This document shows positions 51,790-61,502 of a DNA stretch of 64,000 nt, piece after piece (position 1 is the stretch's first letter; each line of letters begins with the position of its first letter). The translations under genes and the position numbers were made by a program. Source of the stretch: Rhizobium viscosum (lineage in GTDB: Bacteria; Pseudomonadota; Alphaproteobacteria; Rhizobiales; Rhizobiaceae); NCBI RefSeq assembly GCF_014873945.1, contig NZ_JADBEC010000002.1, positions 1,550,001-1,614,000 on the forward strand, written 5' to 3'. Below the pieces are notes generated by a model. That model searched no databases. It was not told where the DNA came from and was given only the letters and a program-made list of their open reading frames with translations.

Positions 51790-53310
51790 CTAGCGCTTTC
51801 TGCGCACGCGCAGCGCCTGATGCGGCTTGCGCGGAAGCTTGACGCCGAAAGCCGCATCCGGCTTGCCGCCGCGCACGATCGCGCCATGACGGGTCGGATG
51901 CGGGATGGGTGCGGCGACCTTCTCGGCCGGCGTGATCGTCATCTCCCAGGTGTCGATGATATCGACATCGTAATTGTCGTCGTCGAGTGGCAGGCCTGAT
52001 GACCAGATGACCGGCTGGTGCTCGCCGAGATAGATCAGCCGGAAATCGCCGTCGCTATCCCTTGCACCAGAGACGCGTGACCAGGGCCATTCTCCGAGAA
52101 CGCCGAGCGGTTCCAGCCCGTGCTTGACGTCGGCCTCGAGCAGATCACGCAGGAAGCCGATGCGTTTCCAGGCCTCGCCGCGCAGCTCGCCGCCCTTCGC
52201 CCACCAGATCAGGTCATCGGGATGCGAATAGGTCTCGCCATGGCCGGCATAGCCGCCGCGCGCCATGGTGATCCAGTAGCGATGCACGAGTTCCCGGGCC
52301 GAAAGATTGCCCCAGGATTGCAGGATATCGCCTTCATATTCCGGTTCGTCGTTGACGACGGGCTTGCCATAGGCGTTGCGCCATTCCTGCGTGCGCTTGA
52401 CGTCGGGGTTCTGGATGCAGGTATGGGTCACCCAGGGTTTGCGATGGTCGAAATTCGCCGTCACGTCGCCATTATGGATCGAACGCAGGTGCTGGTAGGG
52501 ATCGTTTTCTTCCAATATGTGGAAGTAGCGATCCCACTGTTCCATCGGCTTGGTGTCGATCAGGAAGTCATATTCATTGGCAAGTGACCACCAGACGTTC
52601 CGGTAGGCGGAAAGCCGCGCCGCCAGATAGGCGACATAGCGGAAATCCTGCTCGGCCGACATGTCGGCGTAGCCCCAGCGGTCATAGGGGTGGAAGATGA
52701 TGATGTCAGCCTCGATGCCGAGTGCGCAAAGGGCCGCCACCTGCCGGTCGAAATGCTGGAAAAGCGCCGGGTTCGGCCGGTCGAAATCGAGCCTGCCGTC
52801 GGCGCCCTTTTCGAAGCAGGCATGCAGCGGCTCGTTGGTATTATAGGGATAGTCCTTCGGGAAGACGCCCATGCGGATCTTGTTGAAACGCGTCTTCTTC
52901 AGGGTTTCCAGAGTCTGTTTCTGCATCTCCAGCGGCTGGTGTGTCCAGGCGTAGCATGTCGTGCCGAAGGAGAAGAAGGGAGTGCCGTCAGCGTAACCGA
53001 AATGGAACTTGTTGCGTACCCGCACAGGGCCGTGATTGCCGAGTGACGGTGCAGTTACTGCAAACGAGCCCGTCTTGCCGTCAAGGGCAGCCGTCTTCGA
53101 ACGCGTCCTGAAGGACCATTCGCCCTCGACGTCAGGCATGAAGCGGATGCGATAGGTGCCGTTGCCATCATAAAAGCCGGGCACGCGGACCTCGCGGCTC
53201 TTGTGGGTGAACACGGCATCGAATGCCACGTCGAGATAGGGATTGCCTTCGGACGGGCCGGCGAAGGCCGCTTCGAACACGCCCCATTTTTCGACTGCTG
53301 CATCGGACAT
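51790..53310 (-). CDS. DUF5060 domain glycosidase-like protein, cytoplasmic
   Basis: A 506-residue protein. N-terminal DUF5060 beta-domain (GVFEAAFAGPSEGNPYLDV, GFYDGNGTYRIRFMPDVEGE), then a (beta/alpha)8 barrel of the DUF4038/glycoside hydrolase type (PFFSFGTTCYAWTHQP, KTRFNKIRMGVFPKDYPYN, IIIFHPYDRWGYADM, WWSLANEYDFL, VVNDEPEYEGD). The Glu in ANEYD and in DEPEYEG are plausible acid/base and nucleophile residues. The ATG at 53310 follows GAGGAGAGA. There is no signal peptide, so it should act on imported oligosaccharides. Confidence 0.85.
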   Translation of the reverse strand: MSDAAVEKWGVFEAAFAGPSEGNPYLDVAFDAVFTHKSREVRVPGFYDGNGTYRIRFMPDVEGEWSFRTRSKTAALDGKTGSFAVTAPSLGNHGPVRVRNKFHFGYADGTPFFSFGTTCYAWTHQPLEMQKQTLETLKKTRFNKIRMGVFPKDYPYNTNEPLHACFEKGADGRLDFDRPNPALFQHFDRQVAALCALGIEADIIIFHPYDRWGYADMSAEQDFRYVAYLAARLSAYRNVWWSLANEYDFLIDTKPMEQWDRYFHILEENDPYQHLRSIHNGDVTANFDHRKPWVTHTCIQNPDVKRTQEWRNAYGKPVVNDEPEYEGDILQSWGNLSARELVHRYWITMARGGYAGHGETYSHPDDLIWWAKGGELRGEAWKRIGFLRDLLEADVKHGLEPLGVLGEWPWSRVSGARDSDGDFRLIYLGEHQPVIWSSGLPLDDDNYDVDIIDTWEMTITPAEKVAAPIPHPTRHGAIVRGGKPDAAFGVKLPRKPHQALRVRRKR

Positions 53311-53342
53311 TCTGTCTCTCCTCGTAGAACAAGATTTCGGTA

Positions 53343-54227
53343 TCAGCCCTTGACGGCCCCGGAGGTCAGTCCGGACACGAAGTAGCGCTGGAACATGAGA
53401 TAGACGATCGTCGCCGGCAGGACGGTCATGACGATCGCGGCGTTGAGCTGGCCGTAATTGCTGGAAAACTGGCCCTGGAACGACATCAGGCCGAGCGGCA
53501 GGGTCCACATGTGCTGGTCCTGCAAAAGGACGAGCGCCATCGCGAATTCGTTCCAGGTGGACACGAAATCGAGGATCAGCAGGGCGGCAAGAACCGGCAG
53601 GCAGACCGGCAGGAAGATCCGCCGGAAGATGGTGAAATGCGTCGCGCCGTCGATGAGGGCAGCCTCCGACAATTCCTTCGGAATGCCCTTGAAGAAGCCG
53701 TGTAGGATGAAGACCTGGTAGGGGACGCCGAAGGCGATATAGGGCAGGATGACGCCCGGATAGGTGTCGATCAGCCCGAAGGAATTCACCAGCGTGAAGA
53801 GCGGGGCCAGCATCACCTGGAAGGGGATCATCGTGCCGAAGACGACGAGCAGAAGCAGCGCCTTGCTGATCCTCAGCTTGATCTTGGCAAGCGCGTAGGC
53901 AGCCATTGCCGACAGCGCGAGGCCGAGCGGCACCTTGATGACGGTGATGATGACGCTGTTGAAGAAGGAGCTTGCGAAATTGCCGCGACTCCAGGCGTCG
54001 GCGTAGTTTTGAAAGGCGAGTTCGGTCGGTGGCATGAAGGCGCCGGTGCTGGTGACCGCGGCCGGTGTCTTCAGCGAGGTGAAGACGATGAAGACGAAGG
54101 GTGCCACCCAGATCAGGGCCACAAGGACAAGGGCGATCCACAAGCCGATGAGGATGGGATCCCGCTTCAGGCGAAGCGGCTTGGTATCGATGTCGATATC
54201 ATCGGCTTGCGCTCCGAGAACTGTCAC
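53343..54227 (-). CDS. ABC transporter permease (MalG type)
   Basis: A 294-residue permease, helices from LIGLWIALVLVALIWVAPFV on, EAA loop PKELSEAALIDGATHFTIFR. Starts with GTG at 54227 just after AGGAGGTCG and overlaps the other permease gene by four bases (GTGA). Confidence 0.93.
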   Translation of the reverse strand: MTVLGAQADDIDIDTKPLRLKRDPILIGLWIALVLVALIWVAPFVFIVFTSLKTPAAVTSTGAFMPPTELAFQNYADAWSRGNFASSFFNSVIITVIKVPLGLALSAMAAYALAKIKLRISKALLLLVVFGTMIPFQVMLAPLFTLVNSFGLIDTYPGVILPYIAFGVPYQVFILHGFFKGIPKELSEAALIDGATHFTIFRRIFLPVCLPVLAALLILDFVSTWNEFAMALVLLQDQHMWTLPLGLMSFQGQFSSNYGQLNAAIVMTVLPATIVYLMFQRYFVSGLTSGAVKG

Positions 54228-55123
54228 GATTCGACCTCCTCATGCTTTTGCGTCCAGCGCAGATAGGGGATGACAATCGCCATGGTGATCAGAAGCAGCA
54301 CGACCGAGATCGCTGCACCGCGGCCGAAATCGAAGATCTGCATGGCCTGGGTGAAGGCCCAGAGCGCCAGCATCTGCGTCGACTGCGCGGGGCCGCCGCC
54401 AGTCAGGCCATAGACGATGTCGAAGGCCTTCAGCGACGAGATGATGGAGAGAACCAGAACGATGGTGATGGTGGGACGCAATGCCGGCAGCGTGACGTGC
54501 TTGAAGACCGCCCAGCGGCCGGCGCCATCGATGCGGGCGGCTTCCACCAGCGTCTGCGAGACGTTCTGCAGGCCTGCCAGGAACAGCACCATCGAGAAGC
54601 CGACGGTCTGCCAGAGATAGGCGATGAAGACGGAATAGAGGGCAATGTCCTTGTCGCCGAGCCAGTCCTTGATCCAGGTCTGCATGCCCCAGGAGGTCAG
54701 CATCTGGCTGAACAGGCCAAAGAAGGGATCGTACATCCACTTCCACATGGTGGCGACGGCGATTGGCGCGATAATGACGGGCAGGTAGAAGATGGCGCGC
54801 AGGCTGTTGCGGCCAAAAATCTTCTGGTTGAGGCTGAGCGCCAAGAGCAGCCCGACCAGCGGCGGGAAGATCAGGCTCATCAACGTCCAGATCACGGTGT
54901 TCTTGAAGGCGACCCAGAAGACCGGGTCGCGCGTGAAGATTGCCGTATAATTCGCAAAGCCGACGAAGGGGCGCTGCGGGTCGAGCCCGTTCCATTTCTG
55001 GAAGCTGATGACGACCACATTCAGCATCGGGTAGAGCGCGAAGATCGCGTAGATGGCCAGAGCCGGGACGAGCAGGATGAAGGCCTGCACGCGGGGATCA
55101 TGAGTTGTTTGGCGCAATGACAT
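54224..55123 (-). CDS. ABC transporter permease (MalF type)
   Basis: A 299-residue permease with FILLVPALAIYAIFALYPML at the N-terminus, EAA loop LVEAARIDGAGRWAVFKHVT and GGGPAQSTQMLALWAF. The ATG at 55123 has GGAGGTGAGC directly upstream, which decides the start. Sits about 100 bp behind the binding-protein gene. Confidence 0.93.
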   Translation of the reverse strand: MSLRQTTHDPRVQAFILLVPALAIYAIFALYPMLNVVVISFQKWNGLDPQRPFVGFANYTAIFTRDPVFWVAFKNTVIWTLMSLIFPPLVGLLLALSLNQKIFGRNSLRAIFYLPVIIAPIAVATMWKWMYDPFFGLFSQMLTSWGMQTWIKDWLGDKDIALYSVFIAYLWQTVGFSMVLFLAGLQNVSQTLVEAARIDGAGRWAVFKHVTLPALRPTITIVLVLSIISSLKAFDIVYGLTGGGPAQSTQMLALWAFTQAMQIFDFGRGAAISVVLLLITMAIVIPYLRWTQKHEEVES

Positions 55124-55219
55124 GCTCACCTCCGGGCAGGGCGTTGCCCCTTTCGGTCTTGCAAAGGCGGGCGCCAGCCGACCGATATGAGTGTCGATCA
55201 GCCGGCGTCTCGGGAGGAG

Positions 55220-56473
55220 TTAGGTTCTGCCGGCGATGAAGGCCTGCATCTGCTTGGCTGCTGCGGCCGGCTCAATGCTGCCAGAGGCGACATCGTTGAT
55301 GACGCGGAAATATTCCGTCGTCACGTCAAGCGGGAAGGCCTGGTCGCCATTCATGTAGATCTTGCTGTAGGTCTTGAAGATATCCAGCCACTCGGCTTCC
55401 AGAGGCTTCTGGTTGGTGTACTGGACGTTCTTATTGACCGAGATCGAGCTGATCTGCCCGACGAGATCCTGCTGCACCTTCGTCGACAGAAAATAGTCGA
55501 TGAATTTTGCAGCCATGTCCGGGTTCTTGGTCTTGGTGCTGATGTAATTGTACTCGGCAAAACCGTAGAGGCGGTTCGTGTTGGTTGGGAAGGGAAAGAT
55601 CCCGTAATCGTCGAGATTGGCGCCGCTACCCGAGAGCTGACCGACCAGCCAGTCGCCTTCCAGCATCATCGCCGCACGGCCGGCGGTGAAGAGGCTGTAG
55701 GACTGCTTGTTGTCGATGCCCATGAAGGGCTGCAGCGTGTAGTCCTTGGTCCACTTGGCGAATTCGGCGAAACTGTCGGTGGCGCAGGGCTCCTTCGACC
55801 AGTCGAGCTTCATCAGCTTCAGCTGGTCGTGCTTTTCGGCGCCGCATTTGGTTTCGAGGATCACATCCATCAGGCGCATGACGTGCCAGTTGACCGTGCC
55901 GCCGAAGGTGAAGCCCGGAATGCCGGCTGCCTTCAGCTTGTCGGCAGCGGCCAGAAGCTCGTCATAGGTCTTCGGTTCTTCGGTGATGCCGGCCTGCTGG
56001 AAGAGCTTCTTGTTATAATAGACGGCCTCACCCTTGAAAGTGAAGGGCGTGCCGTGCTTGCCGCCCGGATAGAGATCAGCAAAGGCAGCCGCAGAGGGAA
56101 GCAGCTCGTCGTTCCACTTGTATTCGGTGTAGTACTTGTCGAGCGGCAGCGACAGACCAGCCTTCACATATTCGCCGCCGAGGCCAAGACCTGCCCAGCT
56201 GAAATAGATATCCGGGCCACGGTTGGAGCCGGCGGCAACGCGCAGCGCCGTCTTGTGCTCGTCGACAGCGCGCTGGACGATCTCGATATGGGTTCCGGGG
56301 TTTGCCGCTTCGAAGTCGCTGGCAACCTTCTTCAGCGCCACATTGGCGGCATTGTTGTCGAAATTCAGCGTCCAGAGCGTGATGTCCTCAGCCTTGACGG
56401 GCGTCGCGGCAATGGCCGCAACAGCAATGGCAGCCATGCATGAAGACTTCAATTTTGCAGAAAGCGTCAGCAT
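55220..56473 (-). CDS. ABC transporter substrate-binding protein (oligosaccharide)
   Basis: A 417-residue CUT1 binding protein with a signal peptide ending TPVKAED. Blocks: ITLWTLNFDNNAANVALKKV, DIYFSWAGLGLGGEYVKAG, GEAVYYNKKLFQQAGITEEP, KTYDELLAAADKLKAAG. First gene of the operon; the ATG follows GAGGAGGA. Ligand probably an oligosaccharide cut by the DUF5060 enzyme. Confidence 0.92.
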   Translation of the reverse strand: MLTLSAKLKSSCMAAIAVAAIAATPVKAEDITLWTLNFDNNAANVALKKVASDFEAANPGTHIEIVQRAVDEHKTALRVAAGSNRGPDIYFSWAGLGLGGEYVKAGLSLPLDKYYTEYKWNDELLPSAAAFADLYPGGKHGTPFTFKGEAVYYNKKLFQQAGITEEPKTYDELLAAADKLKAAGIPGFTFGGTVNWHVMRLMDVILETKCGAEKHDQLKLMKLDWSKEPCATDSFAEFAKWTKDYTLQPFMGIDNKQSYSLFTAGRAAMMLEGDWLVGQLSGSGANLDDYGIFPFPTNTNRLYGFAEYNYISTKTKNPDMAAKFIDYFLSTKVQQDLVGQISSISVNKNVQYTNQKPLEAEWLDIFKTYSKIYMNGDQAFPLDVTTEYFRVINDVASGSIEPAAAAKQMQAFIAGRT

Positions 56474-56518
56474 TACGTCCTCCTCTTGTAAGCTGGAGCC
56501 CTTCTTGCCGGATGCTCA

Positions 56519-56530
56519 TTGACATGTCAA
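56519..56530. promoter_or_regulatory. Perfect palindrome TTGACATGTCAA upstream of the ABC operon
   Basis: A 12-bp perfect palindrome 46-57 bp ahead of the binding-protein start. It could be an operator for a repressor, and contains TTGACA on both strands, a possible -35 element. The regulator is not encoded next to it. Confidence 0.4.
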
Positions 56531-57370
56531 CTGGTATGATGAGCTAACCATGGGGGTGGAAGTTTTTATGATCGATGCCAGTTTCGTTTAGGCCCTGCGG
56601 AAGGAAAGGCGGCTGCGGCCGGGGGAGGAGCTGTTTGTTGGAATGGTTATTTCGAAAAACCTGGCGCCTTCTAGGTTCGGCGCCCAGCGCTCATGCGCGC
56701 ACGGTAGGTCGATGCACTGACTAACGATGAGATTGCGCCATCCCCTCTGGATGAAGCTCTCTTTGCCGCACTGAACAAGATGGAAATTATTTCAGGTCAA
56801 CTGACAAGCTATCGATAAGCATTACTTATCGGAAGTGAGGCGTGGCCTGAAAGGTCGCAGGCGGTGACGGAAATTAATGGTGTCTTGGCTTCCAGTACAG
56901 AAAAGAACAGCATCAATTCATATGGTTAACGATTTGGAAATGTCCAGAAATACCTTACGTAAGGCGTGATTTTCAGGAGATGAATTTGTCGATGACGGTA
57001 GCGACCTCCAGCGGGCCAGGTCCTCTGGTGAAGTCGCTTGATCCACCAACTTCAGGAATTCAGTTCGAGCCTGTGGATGCTGTTGGAAGAGTTTCTTCTT
57101 TGAGCGCCGCCTTCAGATCCGTCAGCTTTCCACCGTTTTCGATGAGCTTTCGAAGCCGAAGATATGAACGACGTGTTAGAACGATGTCAAATTTGACATC
57201 CCCCCCTTTAGTCCGGGCATCGAAGCCGCTTATTAATTAATTCATAAAAAGCAATGATTTCCGAGCTGATAAGCTCAGAGCCAAGCTCCAAACAGTTCGA
57301 GCGGTTATTCGAAACAAGCAAAAATCCTCCGCGATTTAGCCTTTAGACCGCGAACGATTACGCCAAGGAC
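56531..57370. other. Non-coding or decayed stretch with a protein-like remnant (57060-57230, minus)
   Basis: About 840 bp without an intact gene, AT-richer than its surroundings. On the minus strand between about 57230 and the stop at 57060-57062, a frame reads GGDVKFDIVLTRRSYLRLRK then LIENGGKLTDLKAALKEE and ends at a natural stop, so the 3' end of a lost gene seems to remain. It has no start codon and an upstream stop. Family not recognised. Confidence 0.35.
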
Positions 57371-57595
57371 TCATCGGCCCTTGGCTATTTGCCGTCTCCA
57401 GATTGCTGGCGGGAACACCGCTGAAAACGCCGCCTTATTTGCACCGCACACGTGGATAGTCTTCGTTTCGTTGGCCTGTGCGAGCTTGAAGGGCGGCGCA
57501 ATAGGCGACAGCGGTCGCGGCTTTTGCGCCAACAGCTCGACCGCAGCTTCTACGGCGGTATCAGGAACACTAATGTTTGCGACACTGCTCTTCAT
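57371..57595 (-). CDS. small hypothetical protein behind the ligase remnant
   Basis: A 74-residue frame whose ATG overlaps the ligase stop by four bases (ATGA). Contains SVANISVPDTAVEAAVELLA and a basic end. No family. Overlap with the ligase stop favours an operon, but the neighbour is itself broken, so it may not be expressed. Confidence 0.4.
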   Translation of the reverse strand: MKSSVANISVPDTAVEAAVELLAQKPRPLSPIAPPFKLAQANETKTIHVCGANKAAFSAVFPPAIWRRQIAKGR

Positions 57596-58491
57596 GTGGA
57601 TTCCCTGCCAATTCGGTAGACTGTCGCATTATCCTGTCTTTCACGCGGGCCTTTATATGAAGGATGCCGAAGCTTTCCGTCATGAGTCCAAGCTCGATAC
57701 TCGATTTCAGCGATGAAGGTCGGCTGAACCCGGATCGCACCTTGGCGCTTAAGCTCCACGGGCGGCTTCGCCGTCTTGATCCTATCGAGATCCTGCCGGA
57801 GACGAATCGCCTGGCGTTCTTTGAAACCGGTGCCTACGCCGCCGACATAGACGAGATCGTTACCGCGATAAGCGGCGAGCAGCACTCGGCCTATACCGCC
57901 CAACGCCGCCGCGGACGGCTCGTAGCCGATGATGAAAAAGCTGTCGCTTTGGACGCATTTGATCTTGAGCCAGTCACCGAGGTGGCCCGACCGATAGGGT
58001 GCATCTAGCATCTTGGCAATGAGCCCCTCGAGCCCGTGCTCACAGACTGACTCGAACAACTCGTCACCATCGGCTTCGATCGCTTCGGAAAGCCGGATGG
58101 CGCCGAAACTGTCGGCCGGAACGATGCTCTCGAGCATCTGTCGACGCTCGGAGAACCCCATTCGCCGGAGATCATGCTCGTCGAGGTACAGGACGTCGAA
58201 GGCGAAGAAGATCGATTCATCGGCACTTCGTTTGCTGCCGAGCGCCTGCTGCAAGGCGCCGAAATCGCAGCGGCCCTGTTCATCGAGCACGACGGCCTCA
58301 CCACCAAGGATGATCGTTCCGCCAAGCGATGAAGCCGCCTGCGCGATGGAGGGGATCCGCGCCGCCCTCCTCAAACGACGCTTGAGCGCGACGAATTGAT
58401 CGGTTGGTTCCTGTGCCGGATCAACCAGCCCTGACTTCTCTTTCAGGCAAAACTGAAGAAGAAAGGGAGGCGCTGACCGAACGGCGGACAT
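57592..58491 (-). pseudogene. ATP-dependent DNA ligase (LigD-type) lacking the catalytic lysine segment
   Basis: The remaining 299 residues match the ligase domain of LigD: IILGGEAVVLDEQGRCDFGA (motif III region), FFAFDVLYLDEHDLR, EGLIAKMLDAPYRSG (motif IV), DWLKIKC (motif V) and an OB-fold with AEIEYRAWTHDGKLRHPSYKG (motif VI). The beginning should contain motif I (K-x-D-G), where AMP binds, but the frame begins after that point with unrelated residues. Upstream minus-strand frames do not show it either. So the enzyme cannot be adenylated as encoded. Non-homologous end joining with the Ku pair would need another LigD. Confidence 0.8.
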
Positions 58492-58813
58492 GCTGGACCG
58501 CGAGGCACGTGATGCGATTGCTGAGCGTTCACAGTACTAAATAACACTCAGCGGAAGTCCGAGTGGTTGTAGATTAAAATGAATATATCGCGCTACTTGT
58601 CATAGACTGCAAGATAATGCAGAAGTCTTTCTGCCTACCGATAGCAGCGATTGCAGGCATTCTTTTAGAAAAATTGAGATATATCGGCCGGAGCGGGGGT
58701 TCCTGCCAGAGCGTTGCTTTCCGATGCCTTGCGGCTACCGGGACGCGCGGCTGTCATACTTTGGCCGGAAGGCCCTTGCCGGCGGTATGCGTCAAAAGTC
58801 ACGGAGGATGACG
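58492..58813. other. Intergenic, no gene seen
   Basis: About 320 bp between the broken ligase and the CxxCH gene. A weak frame runs into the next gene, but no start signal or family similarity supports a gene. The promoter of the CxxCH gene should be here. Confidence 0.4.
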
Positions 58814-60728
58814 ATGAAGCGAACGATGGCCGCATTGATCTGTATCGCCACGGGCCTGAGCAATCCAGCTCTCGCCCAGACCTTCGACATCTGCACGGCG
58901 GAAGCAGACGGAAGCTTTACACCCCATTTCGGCGTATCGCCGAGCATGGTCGTCCACAGCGACGGGGTGCTCGATACGACACGTGCCGCCCTTGGTCTGG
59001 ACGGGGCGGCGAACGAACGCGCCTTCTCCTTCAGTCGGACGATCGCGGCCATCCTTGCGAGCGCCGGCGGCGACACGAGTGTCGCGTCGCGGCAGGCCTT
59101 CGTGCGTTCCATGCTGGCGACGTTCGTCCCTTCTCAGACGTTGCCTCTGAACGCCAAAGCCGGTGCGGTCATGCCGCTCGACGGCCGCGGGGAGGCGAGC
59201 GCGCTGACGCCCGAAGCGATGCTCGACGAAAGTAACGTGCAAGGCATGAAGCCGCTTGCCCTGTTCAATCGCTTCGACCTCGCGCCGGACAACTGGGTCC
59301 ATTGCGGCGAACATCGCATCATCTACGGGAAAGAACCGGAACGTCCCGGACGCTTTCTCCTGATCTTCGAGGCGATGGTCCCGAATCCCGACCCGGCGGC
59401 GGGCAGGGACGGATGCAAGCCAGTTGCCGAGTTCTGGGCGAAATTGTCCGAACCCGGTCTGTCGGACGTCGAGCTCGCACGTCGGCTTTCGGCCTTCTAC
59501 TACGAGGGAAAGACGTCTCCGGGCCTTGCTGCGCCCGACCTCGTCACACCGGTGATCGATTACCGAAACTATGGCGGTGACGGCGGCCGCGGCCAGGTCC
59601 GCGCCAATGCCTTCAACCCGCCGCCCTGGCAGTTGCGGGAGTGGCTGACGCAACGCACCTTCAATCCGGCGCCCGGCGCCCGGCGCCATTCCGTTGACCT
59701 TCGTTCCGGTCACGGTCAAGGACAATCCGCTCGCCGAACTCTACCGGGACGACCTTACCGGCACGGACTTCCTGGCCAACAACCCAGCCACGGTCGCGAA
59801 CCTTCTGCACGGGCAATTCCTGCAGTCGCTGACGAGCACGATCGCGCTGCGTCTGCTGAGCGAGACGACACCCCAGCATCAATTGCTGGTCAACGAGCTG
59901 CCGCTCTACCACCTCGGCACGGGCGCAGACGAGGTGACGCCGGACAAGGTTCTTCTCAATACGATCGCGCTTGGCAACGACGACAAGTTCAACGAGTTCC
60001 AAAGCACCTCCCAGGGACTGTCCGACGTTCCGGGCGACGGCGGGCGCAGCACGCTGGTCACGCAAATGCTCGCCCAGGCCGGTCGCTCGGCCAATCCTTT
60101 CGTCGGCGCTCAAAGTGGCGAGGTTCTGCTCAATCGGGCCCGCGCCGCGACCTGCGCCGGCTGTCACATGACGGCCGCACGGCCTGCCAGCGGCGGTTTC
60201 GCCGGACCGGGCGTCGTCGTCCTCGAAAGACAGGACGGCTCGGTCTTGCGCTGGCCGGACGTCGACCCAGGGGGATTTGTACAGGTCAGCGAGACACGGG
60301 CCTTGTCGCCGACGCTGACGGACGCGTTCCTGCCGTTCCGCCGCTATGTGCTGAGCCGCTATCTCTGCAAGGCGCCTGAGCCGAGCCCACCACCCGTCGC
60401 CGGCGGCTACGAGCCGTCCGCCGACATGCCTGCGACGGCCGTCGTGTCTGCAGCCGTCGGCCAGAACCTGGTCGACGCGACGGCGAGCGGCGGGTATTTC
60501 GTCGACGATCTCGTCGCCAGTTTCATAGCCGCGACCGAAGCGTCTCCGTCCCTTGCCGCACCGGCCGACAACGCCGTGGTGACGGGCGGACCGGAACGCG
60601 CCATCGCTCAGCTGACGCCGGAGCAACTGGCCGCTTTGCGCAACAGGATCAGCAACGCCATCGCGCTCGCCCGCAACATCGAGCTGCAGCGCTCGGGCGC
60701 CTTCGTCGAGACGAGACGTCCGCACTGA
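58814..60728 (+). pseudogene. secreted CxxCH (c-type haem) protein, frameshifted by a 7-bp duplication
   Basis: ATG at 58814 has GGAGG six bases before it and starts a signal peptide ending PALAQ. The first frame runs through PLALFNRFDLAPDNWVHCGE and ARRLSAFYYEGKTSPGLAAP to FNPAPGA at 59690, then loses homology. The protein continues in another frame from IPLTFVPVTVKDNPLAELY to ETRRPH*, ending at 60728, and includes a haem motif CAGCH with HM behind it (TCAGCHMTAARPA). Removing one copy of GGCGCCC restores a single frame of about 635 residues. Family not identified; a periplasmic cytochrome-like function is likely for the intact form. Confidence 0.8.
59668..59687. repeat. Tandem GGCGCCC repeat causing the frameshift
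   Basis: GGCGCCC occurs twice (59668-59674, 59675-59681), followed by GGCGCC (59682-59687). With one unit fewer the reading is N-P-A-P-G-A-I-P-L-T and both halves join. As 7 is not a multiple of 3, gain or loss of a unit switches the gene off or on. Confidence 0.8.
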
Positions 60729-60828
60729 TCCTCGGCCCCGGGAGGAGGTGATCGCCTCCTCCCGGGCGCTTCCTCTCCGGATGTCTGAACCGTTCGCGCT
60801 CCAGGAAGCCAAGCGGCGATCGAACAAG

Positions 60829-61038
60829 TCAGGCCTGCTCCATCAGACCGCTAAGGAGGTCCCACTCCGAAATCCGCCGCCGGATCCCGACGACGGTGCA
60901 GGCCTGCGTCATGACGACCAGGATCGAACGCTCGGGCAGTCCGAGGTCGTCGCCGACTACGGCGTTGGGGTAGAACGTCGAACACTGTCGCCAACCGGCC
61001 GCAAGCAGCTTGTCGGCCTCATCCTTGAAAGCGGACAT
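60829..61038 (-). CDS. small hypothetical protein, possibly truncated
   Basis: A 69-residue protein, SAFKDEADKLLAAGWRQCST, FYPNAVVGDDLGLPERSILV then VMTQACTVVGIRRRISEWD. The order GWRQ...LP...LVVMTQ is reminiscent of longer hypothetical proteins of mobile islands that continue beyond TQxC, so the 3' end may be missing. Function unknown. It shares strand with the HTH gene at 61074. Confidence 0.5.
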   Translation of the reverse strand: MSAFKDEADKLLAAGWRQCSTFYPNAVVGDDLGLPERSILVVMTQACTVVGIRRRISEWDLLSGLMEQA

Positions 61039-61073
61039 CGGCGGCCTGTTTGAATCCTGTCAGGACGATGAGA

Positions 61074-61502
61074 TCAGACCCTTTGGAAATCTGCAATCGC
61101 GGATTCTGCGACGTACCCGTTTTTCCCGTCTGTCCCCTTGCCGGGCTTTGCCTTTCGACGCTCGTCCGCAGCACGGAGGTTCGTGATCGAGGACTGGAGG
61201 TAGGCCAGCTGACCGCGCACGGCGGCGAGGTCGACGTCTGCGCTCGAGAAGATGGATTCGAGGCTCACCCCGTCACGGGTCTTCGACCGCCAGACCCGAT
61301 GGAGTACGCCAAAGTCGCTGCCGACAGCTTCCTTGAGGATCGGATAGACGCTTGCGACACGCAGCTCGCGGTCAGCCTGCGGGACGGTTTCTTCCAGCCA
61401 TGAATATACGGTTTTCCGCTCGACGCCCGCGATTTCGGCGATCGTGTCGCGCTGACTTGGGGAGTGCTCGATCTCGCGAAAGCCGCGAATGTTTCGACGC
61501 AA
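61074..61502 (-). CDS. HTH-containing hypothetical protein with doubtful N-terminus
   Basis: A 142-residue frame. From residue 16 it has an HTH-like stretch (SQRDTIAEIAGVERKTVYSW), then ELRVASVYPILKEAVGSDFG and a coiled segment SSADVDLAAVRGQLAYLQSS, with a basic end. The first 15 residues are encoded antisense to a recognisable XRE fragment on the other strand, so the natural 5' end is probably lost and the present start is accidental. No family identified. Confidence 0.5.
   Translation of the reverse strand: MRRNIRGFREIEHSPSQRDTIAEIAGVERKTVYSWLEETVPQADRELRVASVYPILKEAVGSDFGVLHRVWRSKTRDGVSLESIFSSADVDLAAVRGQLAYLQSSITNLRAADERRKAKPGKGTDGKNGYVAESAIADFQRV

Noticed and set aside
53311..54141. Long N-terminal extension of the DUF5060 gene upstream of 53310
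   Set aside because: It overlaps the MalG-type permease gene in another frame, is His/Arg-rich without homology, and the ATG at 53310 has a good Shine-Dalgarno site.
55187..56443. Plus-strand open frame opposite the oligosaccharide-binding protein
   Set aside because: Antisense to a gene with a signal peptide, Shine-Dalgarno site and conserved blocks.
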